This document shows, piece by piece, positions 7,729 to 16,036 of a DNA stretch of 64,000 nucleotides. The notes beneath the pieces were generated by a model. It did not search any database. It was given only the letters and a program-made list of their open reading frames with translations, and was not told the origin of the DNA. Both the position numbers and the translations under genes were made by a program. Source of the stretch: an uncultured Parabacteroides sp. (GTDB taxonomy: Bacteria; Bacteroidota; Bacteroidia; Bacteroidales; Tannerellaceae); contig UQLN01000016.1 in NCBI GenBank assembly GCA_900541965.1, forward strand, positions 20,953-84,952. The letters are read 5' to 3'. How positions within the stretch are numbered: the stretch's first letter is position 1; every line of letters begins with the position of its first letter.

Positions 7729-9885
7729 TCAATCTTCTGCCTGAGAAGCCTCGTATGCTTTCAACAGCTTTTCCTGAACATCGGAAGGAACCAGCTCGTA
7801 AGCTGCAAACTTCATTGTAAATGAAGCACGTCCACCGGTGATGGAACTTAAAGAGGTTGAATACGAAGACATCTCTTTCAAAGGTACTTTAGCCAGCAGC
7901 TTTTCGTAACCTTTCTCACTGTTCATACCCATGATTATGGCACGACGTCCCTGCAAATCGCTCATTACGTCGCCCAGATAATCTGCCGGAACAGAAACCT
8001 CTACATCATATACAGGTTCCAGGATTTTAGGACCGGCTTCTTTAAAGGCTGTACTGAAGGCATTACGTCCAGCCAGCATAAATGAAATTTCATTACTGTC
8101 TACCGGGTGCATCTTTCCATCGTAAACAATGATGCGCACGTCGCGGGCATATGAACCGGTCAACGGACCCTGTTCCATACGTGCCATGATACCTTTCAGA
8201 ATAGCAGGCAAGAAACGGGCATCAATGGCACCACCCACAATACTGTTTATAAATACCAGTTTGCCGCCCCATTCCAACTCTACAGTCTGGGTATCACGTA
8301 CGCTGATTTTGTATTCCTGTCCACCGAAACGGTACATATCCGGAGCCGGCATGCCTTCGTAATACGGTTCGACAATCAGATGAACTTCACCAAACTGTCC
8401 GGCACCACCGGATTGTTTCTTATGCCGATAGTCTGCACGCGCCGCTTTCGTGATTGTTTCACGATATGGGATTTTCGGTTCCAGAAATTCGATTGGCAAT
8501 TTATCGTTATTTTCAATTCTCCATTTCAACGTACGGAGATGGAATTCACCCTGACCCGAAATAATTGTCTGTTTCAATTCTTTAGACTGTTCAACCATCC
8601 ATGTCGGGTCCTCTTCGCGCATGCGGAACAGAATTTCCATCATTTTTTCCGAATCTGCCTCATTTACCGGCTTCACAGCACGGCGATATTTCGGATCCGG
8701 ATACTTAATAAAGTCAAAACGATAGTTGCAACCTTTGCCATTCAAGGTATTACCACGACGTACGTCTTTCAGTTTCACAGTAGCACCGATATCTCCGGCT
8801 ACCATTTCGGATACTTCCGTACGGGTCTGTCCTGCCACGGAGAACAACTGTGCAATACGTTCTTTTGAACCACGGTCTGCATTCAATAAATCATCCCCTG
8901 CTTTTACTTTTCCTGAGATTACTTTGAAATAAGAAACCTGTCCGATATGAGGTTCTACAGTAGTCTTAAAGAAGAACAGGCTGGTAGGACCATTGGAGTC
9001 CGGAGTAACTTCAACACCTTCGGTTGTAACCAAACGCGGCATTTTATCCGTACAAGGAACTACATTGCCGAGGAATTCGAGCGTACGGCGAACGCACATA
9101 TCACGACCGGCACATACACAGAATACGGGGAACATACCACGGATAACCAAACCGGCACGAATACCGGCACGCATATCGTCTTCACTCAATGTACCTTCTT
9201 CGAAGAATTTTTCCATCAGCATGTCATCGTTTTCTGCCGCAGCTTCCACCAATGCTTTATGGAGTTCCATTGCTTTGTCCATTTCTTCGGCAGGGATTTC
9301 CAATACATCAGGAACACCACCTTCCGGTTTCCAGCGGTACATTTTCATTTTCAATACATCGACAACCGCATTGAAAGAAGCACCGGTTGAAACCGGATAT
9401 TGGATAGGCACCACCTTGCTGCCATACATATCTTTCAGCTGAGCAATTGTTCCATCGTAGTCAGCCTTATCGTTATCCAACTGATTGACAACAAAAATAA
9501 CCGGTTTATGGAATTGTTCCGTATACCTGAACTGGTTGATTGTTCCTACTTCCACCCCATATTGAGCATTCAGTACCATCAATGCGGTATCCGTAACATT
9601 CAAAGCGGAAACAGCACCTCCGATAAAATCGTCAGAACCCGGACAATCTATGAAATTAAGCTTTCTATCCTGCCATTCTACACTGAAAACGGTCGAGAAT
9701 ACCGAGTAACCATACTCCTTCTCAACCGGGAAATAATCGCTCACTGTATTTCCCGCATCTACAGTACCGCGACGTTTTATAACTCCACCCTCGTAAAGCA
9801 TCGCTTCAGCGAGAGTGGTTTTCCCAGAGCCCGAACTTCCCAAGATTGAGATGTTCTTAATTTCATTTGTTTGGTATACTTTCAT
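7729..9885 (-). CDS. fusA2: EF-G paralogue (EF-G2), probably GTPase-deficient
   Basis: An elongation factor G-like protein of about 718 residues with all five EF-G domains in order, acting at ribosomal translocation. The start is taken at 9885 (MKVYQTNEIKNISILG); a start nine codons upstream would put a non-conserved peptide before the G domain. The GTPase motifs are unusual. The P-loop is GSSGSGKT (residues 16-23), switch 2 is DCPGSDDF (80-87) with Ser84 where EF-G has the catalytic histidine of DTPGH, and G4 is NQLD instead of NKxD. In B. thetaiotaomicron an EF-G2 of this kind supports slow translation without GTP hydrolysis during carbon starvation and is controlled by the regulator Cur. 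The altered residues fit that. It is transcribed separately from glnA, behind a terminator. Confidence 0.9.
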   Translation of the reverse strand: MKVYQTNEIKNISILGSSGSGKTTLAEAMLYEGGVIKRRGTVDAGNTVSDYFPVEKEYGYSVFSTVFSVEWQDRKLNFIDCPGSDDFIGGAVSALNVTDTALMVLNAQYGVEVGTINQFRYTEQFHKPVIFVVNQLDNDKADYDGTIAQLKDMYGSKVVPIQYPVSTGASFNAVVDVLKMKMYRWKPEGGVPDVLEIPAEEMDKAMELHKALVEAAAENDDMLMEKFFEEGTLSEDDMRAGIRAGLVIRGMFPVFCVCAGRDMCVRRTLEFLGNVVPCTDKMPRLVTTEGVEVTPDSNGPTSLFFFKTTVEPHIGQVSYFKVISGKVKAGDDLLNADRGSKERIAQLFSVAGQTRTEVSEMVAGDIGATVKLKDVRRGNTLNGKGCNYRFDFIKYPDPKYRRAVKPVNEADSEKMMEILFRMREEDPTWMVEQSKELKQTIISGQGEFHLRTLKWRIENNDKLPIEFLEPKIPYRETITKAARADYRHKKQSGGAGQFGEVHLIVEPYYEGMPAPDMYRFGGQEYKISVRDTQTVELEWGGKLVFINSIVGGAIDARFLPAILKGIMARMEQGPLTGSYARDVRIIVYDGKMHPVDSNEISFMLAGRNAFSTAFKEAGPKILEPVYDVEVSVPADYLGDVMSDLQGRRAIIMGMNSEKGYEKLLAKVPLKEMSSYSTSLSSITGGRASFTMKFAAYELVPSDVQEKLLKAYEASQAED

Positions 9886-9970
9886 GATATCAAGGTATTT
9901 TATGTTTAACAATAATATCTATTCACAAACTTTCCGTTCATGAGCCCGCAAATTAGAGATTGTGCAGGAG

Positions 9971-10025
9971 AAAAACAATTATGGGCCGACTGTTTGAGAA
10001 CTATGTTCTTTAACAGTCAACCCAT
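9971..10025 (-). terminator. Terminator between glnA and EF-G2
   Basis: A long interrupted hairpin has arms 9981-10002 and 10004-10025, with blocks ATGGG, GACTGTT and AGAAC matching GTTCT, AACAGTC and CCCAT. On the minus strand it is followed by AATTGTTTTT. It ends transcripts from glnA and insulates EF-G2. Confidence 0.75.
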
Positions 10026-10056
10026 AAAATACCTTAAATTTAGGAAGATAGACAGG

Positions 10057-11559
10057 TTATCCGCAATGGAAATAACGTGTTACCAATTCCAGCATGCCTT
10101 CCGGGTCATTTTTTAAATCCTCACGCAAGGTCAAGTCATTATAATCTTTCAACTTTTTAATAATGCCATCGATCATGCTCGGACTAAATACTTTGTATTG
10201 TTCGAAAACGGCACGCTGTTTCTGCAAACGTTCTGCGGAAGCCATACAACTATCCGGCAGTTGATCCAAAGATTTCAGACGGTCTTTATTTTCATCCTGA
10301 TGGATATTTACATTTACATACGTCTTTTCGGCAACTTCCAGTGCATCCGGAATTTCAAAACCATGACGGCAGGCTACAGCCAATCCGGCAAGTAGCTGGT
10401 ACAAGTCGGCAGAACCATCCGGCGAACGCATTTCTACGGTTTGTTTTTGAGTCGTATCGTAATGGCTATCTTTTTCCAACGGATTCGCCAATGCACACAT
10501 ATCTTTCTTTGCAGCCCATCCGAGCGGCACACGTACCAATACGGAACGGTTCCGGTCGCCCCAACAAATATTAGTAGGAGCTTCCTGATGAGGTACCAGA
10601 CGGAAATAAGAAGTCGGATTGGTATTACCGAATGCAGTAATAGACGGAGCCAGCTTCATCATTCCTGCAATCGCCTTACGTGCCGTTTCCGACAATACAC
10701 CGTTTGCCAGCATCTGGTTCTTGCCGTCTTTCATAATACGCATATGAACGTGCAAGCCCGAACCGGCTTTACCTGCCGTAATTTTAGGAGCAAACGTGAT
10801 ATCCAATCCATATTCATAGGCCAGGTTACGGATTACCCATTTGGCAATCATCAACTGGTCTGCTGCATCTTCTACCTTCGTCGGTAAAAACTCAATTTCA
10901 TTCTGCTCATATACTTTTCCATTCAAAGTAAAATTACCAACTTCGGAATGACCGTATTTTATCTGCCCGCCAGCCTGTGCGATATACTGCATACATTGCG
11001 TACGGAACTGGTTAAACTTGGCATATGGTCCGGATTCGTGATAGCCACGCTGATCTGTTGCCGGGAACAGTTCTTCTTCGTCGGATATTACATAATATTC
11101 AAGTTCTCCCATCGCTTCAAATTCCATTCCTGTTACTTCGGTGAAAGCCTTGCTTGCCTTATACAAAGTATACTCAGGAGAACTTTCCAGCGGTTCGCCG
11201 TCTTTATTAAAGAAGGAACACAGCATGCTCAAAGTCGGAATTTCTGCGAACGGGTCAATAAAAGCCGTACGGAAACGAGGTATTACATACAGGTCGCTAC
11301 TTCCCGCTTCGATAAAAGAAAAAAGGCTGGAGCCATCCACACGTTCTCCACAAGTCAGGATTGCATCCAGGTATGCGGCATTATTTATTACAAAGTTCAA
11401 CGTTTTCAGGCGGCCGTCGCCAGCCGGATACATAAAATTGACCATGCGGATACTATTTTCTTCTATATAAGAAACAATATCGGCTTTAGTAAATTCACAA
11501 GAGGGTTTCTGGAGAGCTGCAACCAATAAGTTTGCATTCATTTTAAGTTCATCTTTCAT
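10057..11559 (-). CDS. glnA: Glutamine synthetase, type I fold
   Basis: ATP-dependent synthesis of glutamine from glutamate and ammonia. Conserved blocks are GSGLHVHMRIMKDG (ammonium/glutamate site), NPTSYFRLVPHQEAPTNI followed by NRSVLVRVP, and EMRSPDGSADLY. At 500 residues it matches the GSI group, not the ~730-residue type III enzyme also found in Bacteroides. The start at 11559 (MKDELKMNANLL) was preferred over an in-frame start at 11682. GAAAGG lies just before it, and a clear -7 box at 11611-11618 would fall inside the longer reading. It ends at a terminator. With the two glutamate dehydrogenases in this window it covers ammonia assimilation. Confidence 0.93.
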   Translation of the reverse strand: MKDELKMNANLLVAALQKPSCEFTKADIVSYIEENSIRMVNFMYPAGDGRLKTLNFVINNAAYLDAILTCGERVDGSSLFSFIEAGSSDLYVIPRFRTAFIDPFAEIPTLSMLCSFFNKDGEPLESSPEYTLYKASKAFTEVTGMEFEAMGELEYYVISDEEELFPATDQRGYHESGPYAKFNQFRTQCMQYIAQAGGQIKYGHSEVGNFTLNGKVYEQNEIEFLPTKVEDAADQLMIAKWVIRNLAYEYGLDITFAPKITAGKAGSGLHVHMRIMKDGKNQMLANGVLSETARKAIAGMMKLAPSITAFGNTNPTSYFRLVPHQEAPTNICWGDRNRSVLVRVPLGWAAKKDMCALANPLEKDSHYDTTQKQTVEMRSPDGSADLYQLLAGLAVACRHGFEIPDALEVAEKTYVNVNIHQDENKDRLKSLDQLPDSCMASAERLQKQRAVFEQYKVFSPSMIDGIIKKLKDYNDLTLREDLKNDPEGMLELVTRYFHCG

Positions 11560-11610
11560 ACCTTTCACTTTTTGATAATAGATCGGATTAACATTTTTAT
11601 TTGATTGCGC

Positions 11611-11618
11611 CAAAGATA
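11611..11618 (-). promoter_or_regulatory. -7 box for glnA
   Basis: On the minus strand the box reads TATCTTTG, a full match to the Bacteroidetes TAnnTTTG consensus. It lies 52 bases upstream of the chosen glnA start. No good -33 TTG was found at the usual spacing. Confidence 0.55.
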
Positions 11619-11735
11619 AACAGTTTCCCCATACAACATTCAGATTATTCATAAAAATAAAAAGTTCAGCGATATTTAACAATCTGACAGGTTATGGGCA
11701 AAGATTCCCCTTCCGGACTGGAATAATTTATCATT

Positions 11736-11801
11736 CATAGTTATGATTTTTCTAAACCATAACTATGATTTTCTAAAACCATACTTATGATTCCCCAAAA
11801 C
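11736..11801. repeat. Three tandem 22-nt units with CATAACTATG-type core
   Basis: Exactly three units of 22 nt start at 11736, 11758 and 11780. Each opens with a ten-base core (CATAGTTATG, CATAACTATG, CATACTTATG) followed by ATTnnnCnAAAC. The first two cores are reverse complements of each other. Closely similar units stand at 62551-62616, and a related pair at 37061-37104. Two helical turns per unit and the dyad core suggest a protein-binding array or a mobile intergenic repeat. Function is unknown. Confidence 0.8.
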
Positions 11802-11870
11802 ACAACTACAAATAAAAACTACCGGACCGGCCCGGAGTAAACAAATCGTCTAAGAACTTTTTTAAATCTC

Positions 11871-11900
11871 TTGCATATTAAAAATATTATCCTACCTTTG
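11871..11900 (+). promoter_or_regulatory. Promoter of tRNA-Trp
   Basis: TTG at 11871-11873, 19 bases, then TACCTTTG at 11893-11900. This is a full match to the primary sigma factor consensus of Bacteroidetes, ten bases before the tRNA. Confidence 0.8.
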
Positions 11901-11910
11901 CACCCGCAAT

Positions 11911-11983
11911 ACGGAAGTAGCTCAGTTGGTAGAGCACTGGTCTCCAAAACCAGGTGTCGGGAGTTCGAGCCTCTCCTTCCGTG
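11911..11983 (+). tRNA. tRNA-Trp (anticodon CCA)
   Basis: A 73-nt cloverleaf. The acceptor stem ACGGAAG pairs with CTTCCGT, the D loop is AGCTCAGTTGGTAGAGC, and the anticodon loop CTCCAAA sits on stem CTGGT/ACCAG. The T loop is GTTCGAG, and the discriminator base is G. CCA is not encoded. The anticodon is CCA, so it decodes UGG (tryptophan). Confidence 0.96.
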
Positions 11984-12024
11984 CTTACGTTAAAAAAAAC
12001 AGCAAGAATTCTCTCCTCTTCCAA

Positions 12025-12360
12025 TTATTTGGATTTTAATAATTCCGAAGCTTGTTCTCCAAAAACAATTTTAAGTATCTGGTCTTTTTTTTCCGGGTCT
12101 AATTTTATTTGTAACACAGCCTCCGTTATAACCTCTCCCCCTTTGGTAAGCGTGTATTTGTCCGGAAATGTAATAATATCGACTACAGACACCTGCAATA
12201 CCTTTGCAATCTGCAATAAAGTATTATACTTAAGTTCTCTTTCGCCGGACATGATAAGGCTTAATCCAGCTTGTTTCATTCCAATCTGGGCTGCCAGGTA
12301 TTCCTGCGAATAACCTTTGTTTCTTCGTATTGTATCTATATTCTCTAAGATGTTATTCAT
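12025..12360 (-). CDS. XRE-family helix-turn-helix regulator
   Basis: A 111-residue protein whose first two thirds form a Cro/CI-type HTH: IDTIRRNKGYSQEYLAAQIG, then KQAGLSLIMSGERELKYN and LLQIAKVLQVSVVDI. The C-terminal 45 residues are charged and of no recognised family. It is divergent from the promoter of the SusC/SusD leader (12428-12457), so it could control that promoter or itself. This is inferred only from position. No toxin-like partner is adjacent. Confidence 0.85.
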   Translation of the reverse strand: MNNILENIDTIRRNKGYSQEYLAAQIGMKQAGLSLIMSGERELKYNTLLQIAKVLQVSVVDIITFPDKYTLTKGGEVITEAVLQIKLDPEKKDQILKIVFGEQASELLKSK

Positions 12361-12427
12361 ACGGGCAATTTAACAATTGTAGCTAAAAAAAATTAATATA
12401 TAATGCAATAATTTATTTCATTTATTT

Positions 12428-12457
12428 TTGCACATATAACATTTTGTAATATATTTG
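12428..12457 (+). promoter_or_regulatory. Promoter of the SusC/SusD operon leader
   Basis: TTG at 12428-12430, 19 bases, then TATATTTG at 12450-12457. Transcription would start near 12464 and leave a leader of about 400 nt before the SusC start. A small stem (AATAGT/ACTATT) lies just after the expected start. Confidence 0.7.
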
Positions 12458-12505
12458 CAGCATTGAATAGTGAAAAACTATTAACGAGGCTTGTGGTTTA
12501 CCGCC

Positions 12506-12661
12506 ATGAATAGAATTAGAGACAGATTCAAGTGTTTACCTCAAATTATTTTGAGTATGAGACGAAGTACGATTAATTATTTAATCAAGAGGGCAAGTAT
12601 ATTAATGCTTGCTTGTCTTGCGTATTCAATCCGGACAAAACCTCTCATAGAGACCTCCTGA
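12506..12661 (+). CDS. Possible 51-residue leader ORF before SusC
   Basis: An open frame runs from ATG 12506 to TGA 12659-12661 and encodes a basic peptide with one hydrophobic stretch (residues 30-38, SILMLACLA) after an Arg/Lys-rich start (MNRIRDRFK). It lies inside the long transcribed leader of the SusC gene. It resembles no family I recognise. It could be a regulatory leader peptide, a decayed signal-peptide end of an older receptor gene, or chance. A CCTCTCATA direct repeat spans its 3' end. Confidence 0.25.
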   Translation: MNRIRDRFKCLPQIILSMRRSTINYLIKRASILMLACLAYSIRTKPLIETS

Positions 12662-12872
12662 AACAAGTTGCCTCTCATAACAAAACTGTTTATCCAATGT
12701 TCATTTATTCAATCAATTTTCACAAACAAAATTCACAAAAACAATCTCTCTCATTATAAACACCTAATTAACACAAACAGCAATGGTAACATAATTTTAA
12801 AATTCAAAATTCACTTGGACGGATACGTCCTCTATGTTTTTTAACCTTATATTCATTAATAACACAAAGAGT

Positions 12873-15800
12873 ATGGAAGAATCTTTTAAGAAAAGCACAC
12901 TCACTAACAATCGCGGGACATGCCACCTATTCAGGATGTTGACCTTACTGCTCCTCGCGCTATGTACAACCACAGTGTTTGCCCAGCAAAAAACAATCAA
13001 AGGGACTGTTGTCGACGCCAACGGCGAACCCTTAATCGGTGTAAACGTATCTGTAAAAGGTACTACAATCGGTATTATTACCGATATGGATGGTAAATAC
13101 AGCCTGGAAATACCGGCTAATGCAACACTCGTATTTTCTTATATCGGATACCAGCCCCAGGAAATTGCGGCAGGAAACCAATCATCTATTAATGTAACGC
13201 TAAAAGAAGACACTCAAAAACTGGATGAAGTAGTAGTTGTCGGTTACGGCACACAGAAAAAGGTTACGGTTACCGGTTCTGTTGCCAGCGTAACAGGTGA
13301 TGAACTACTTGCCTCTCCTACTACCAACCTGACAAACGGCATGGTAGGACGTATGCCGGGTGTTATCGGTTTCCAGACAGCCGACGAACCGGGCGGCGGC
13401 GGTACAACAATCCGTATCCGCGGTACAAACTCATTAGGCAGCAAGGACCCGCTGGTTGTAATCGACGGTATCCCCGACCGCGATGGCGGTATGAACCGTA
13501 TTAATCCGAATGAAATTGAAACAATATCCGTTTTGAAAGACGCCTCTGCAGCCATCTACGGAGCCCGTGCAGCAAACGGTGTAATTTTGATTACGACAAA
13601 ACGAGGCAAAGAAGGTAAACCGACCGTGTCTTTCAATGCCAGCGGCGGTTTCTCACAACCCAGCCGTTTACCGAAAATGTGTAACGCTTTCGAATATGCA
13701 ACCATGATGAATGAAATCAACCCGGGCACATACAGCCAGGATGATTTAACAAAGTTCCAGGACGGTAGCGATCCTTGGGGACATCCTAATACGGACTGGT
13801 TTGATACGGTATTGAAAAACGCTTCTCCTTTATACCGTGCCGACGTTGGGGTAAGCGGCGGTACTGAAAAAGTAAAATATTATGTCAACCTGGCTGCTAA
13901 TGGTGAAGACGGTTTATATAAAAACTCGGCAAACCGCTACGACCAGTTCAGCTTGCGTACCAACCTGGATATAAAAACGAGCAAATATGTAAGTTTCCAG
14001 ATAGGAACAACGGCCCGTATGGAAAATACCCAGTATCCGGCAAAAAGCGCAGGTGATATTTTCGCCGGTATCCGACGCAGCAAACCGACACAGCCGGCAT
14101 TCTGGCCTACCGGAGAACCGGGACCGGATATCGAACGTGGCGATAACCCGGCCGTAACCTGTACGGATTATGCCGGATTCGACAAACAAAAGAACTACTA
14201 TATCCAGAACAACGCCTCTGTAAATATCCAGATACCCTGGGTTGAAGGTTTGAGTTTGCGTGGTAATGCTTCTTATGACGTACATTTCTACAACAGAAGA
14301 TTATTTAAAAAACCGATCGTCCTTTACTCATGGGATAATATACATGAAGACAGTTCCGGTCTGAGCGGTGCCAAGCGCTGGATCGAAGAACCTGAGTTAA
14401 CAAGAGAACATTCAGACCAAACAGACTGGATGGTGAATGGCCTGATCGATTATAACCGTACTTTCGGCAAACACAACATTGGCATTACGGTTGGTGTGGA
14501 AGCCCAGAAAAAACATAAGCAATATACGGATGCCTATCGTAAAGGTTTTATCTCCGACTTAAACCCCGAACTGAGCCTGGGCTCGGATGAAGGACAAAGA
14601 AACTCCGGTTATTCATGGAAAGAAGCACGCTTAAACTATTTCGGACGTGTATCTTACAATTTTATGGAACGTTATTTATTTGAATTCGTATGGCGTGCCG
14701 ACGGTTCTTACCGCTTTCCTAAGAACAAACGCTATGGATTCTTTCCTGGCGTATCTGTTGCATGGCGTGCATCCGAAGAAAACTGGTGGAAAGAGAATAT
14801 CCGTTTTATCGACTACTTCAAACTACGTGCTTCCGTTTCACAGACAGGTAACGATGCACTGCTGGACTCCAATAACAATTATGACCGTTCCATTCAATAC
14901 CTGAACACATACGGATTTACAACCTACGGTTCCATTTTCAACGGAACAGAACAAAAACGTTTGTATCCGACACGTACCCCGAACCCCAATATTACCTGGG
15001 AAGTAGGAACGACTTACAATGTCGGTATGGATTTCAAATTCCTGCAAAACCGTTTAAGTGTAGAAGCCGATGCTTTTTACCATAAACGTACCCATATGCT
15101 GATTTCGAGAAATGCTTCTTTACCGGAAATAACAGGTATCACTCTTCCGAAAGAAAATATCGGAGAGATGTGCAACCGGGGTATGGAAATGCTGGTAAGC
15201 TGGAACGACAGAGCCGGGAATGTAGATTACTATGCATCATTTAACATGACTTATGCGAAAAATAAGATTTTATTCTGGGATGAAACGCCGGGGATTCCTT
15301 CTTATCAGGAATCGACAGGCATGCCGGTTGGTGCTAACCTGTATTATGTAGCCGATGGAATCTTCCACAACCAAGCAGAAATCAACAGCTATCCAACCTG
15401 GGGCGAAGAACAGGATAAAGACGGTAAACCGATTCTGGATGCCAACGGAAACAAGAAAACATCAGCCGTTCCCGGAGACATCCGTTTCCGCGATGTGAAT
15501 GGCGACGGCAAAATCGATGCAGACGACCGTGTACGTTCAGACAAGACCGATGAACCTCGTTTCGTAGCCGGTATCACATTAGGAGCAAGTTGGAAAGGAT
15601 GGGACATCATGGCTTTATTTCAGGCCGGTTTAGGCGGGCAAATGTATATCCAGACATGGTCTGGCACAATCGGTAACTTCCTGAAACGTTATTACGACGA
15701 ACGCTGGACACCGGAAAATCCGGATGCAAACGGTCCGCGTACCTACGAACGTGAAAATCAATATTGGGTAAGTCCGTCCAACAACAATACTTACTTCCTG

Positions 15801-16025
15801 AAAAATGCAGATTACCTGCGTTTGAAAAATGTTGAACTGGGCTATACTTTCAATCTGGATGCTTTGAAAAATGTGGGCTTCTCCAAATTACGCCTGTATA
15901 CAAACGCTTCCAACATCTTTACTATCGACGGTATTAAAGATGCAGACCCGGAACAGAGAAACAAAGACTTATCCTCTTATCCGCTGAGACGAGTTATTAA
16001 TTTTGGTGTTCAAGCAACCTTCTAA
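12873..16025 (+). CDS. SusC/RagA-type TonB-dependent outer membrane receptor
   Basis: The outer-membrane half of a glycan importer. The start at 12873 (MEESFKKSTLT) is chosen because the signal peptide (MLTLLLLALCTTTVFAQ) follows; an ATG at 12834 is less likely. Next come a carboxypeptidase-regulatory-like domain (GTVVDANGEPLIGVNVSVKG), a TonB box region (LDEVVVVGYGTQKK), the plug (DGIPDRDGGMNRINP, LKDASAAIYGARAANGVI) and a long barrel ending in FGVQATF. It has about 1050 residues, normal for SusC. SusD starts 11 bases after its stop. The substrate is not deducible; the downstream beta-galactosidase-like enzyme hints at a galactoside-containing glycan. Confidence 0.95.
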   Translation: MEESFKKSTLTNNRGTCHLFRMLTLLLLALCTTTVFAQQKTIKGTVVDANGEPLIGVNVSVKGTTIGIITDMDGKYSLEIPANATLVFSYIGYQPQEIAAGNQSSINVTLKEDTQKLDEVVVVGYGTQKKVTVTGSVASVTGDELLASPTTNLTNGMVGRMPGVIGFQTADEPGGGGTTIRIRGTNSLGSKDPLVVIDGIPDRDGGMNRINPNEIETISVLKDASAAIYGARAANGVILITTKRGKEGKPTVSFNASGGFSQPSRLPKMCNAFEYATMMNEINPGTYSQDDLTKFQDGSDPWGHPNTDWFDTVLKNASPLYRADVGVSGGTEKVKYYVNLAANGEDGLYKNSANRYDQFSLRTNLDIKTSKYVSFQIGTTARMENTQYPAKSAGDIFAGIRRSKPTQPAFWPTGEPGPDIERGDNPAVTCTDYAGFDKQKNYYIQNNASVNIQIPWVEGLSLRGNASYDVHFYNRRLFKKPIVLYSWDNIHEDSSGLSGAKRWIEEPELTREHSDQTDWMVNGLIDYNRTFGKHNIGITVGVEAQKKHKQYTDAYRKGFISDLNPELSLGSDEGQRNSGYSWKEARLNYFGRVSYNFMERYLFEFVWRADGSYRFPKNKRYGFFPGVSVAWRASEENWWKENIRFIDYFKLRASVSQTGNDALLDSNNNYDRSIQYLNTYGFTTYGSIFNGTEQKRLYPTRTPNPNITWEVGTTYNVGMDFKFLQNRLSVEADAFYHKRTHMLISRNASLPEITGITLPKENIGEMCNRGMEMLVSWNDRAGNVDYYASFNMTYAKNKILFWDETPGIPSYQESTGMPVGANLYYVADGIFHNQAEINSYPTWGEEQDKDGKPILDANGNKKTSAVPGDIRFRDVNGDGKIDADDRVRSDKTDEPRFVAGITLGASWKGWDIMALFQAGLGGQMYIQTWSGTIGNFLKRYYDERWTPENPDANGPRTYERENQYWVSPSNNNTYFLKNADYLRLKNVELGYTFNLDALKNVGFSKLRLYTNASNIFTIDGIKDADPEQRNKDLSSYPLRRVINFGVQATF

Positions 16026-16036
16026 CAGAGTAAATT

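Noticed and set aside
9886..9912. N-terminal extension of EF-G2
   Set aside because: The nine extra residues are not needed for the G domain, and the ATG at 9885 directly precedes the conserved start.
11560..11682. N-terminal extension of glutamine synthetase from 11682
   Set aside because: A consensus -7 box lies inside it and the extra residues do not look like the enzyme family.
11736..11801. 22-nt repeats as a CRISPR array
   Set aside because: The units follow each other without unique spacers of usual length, the cores vary, and no cas gene is near.
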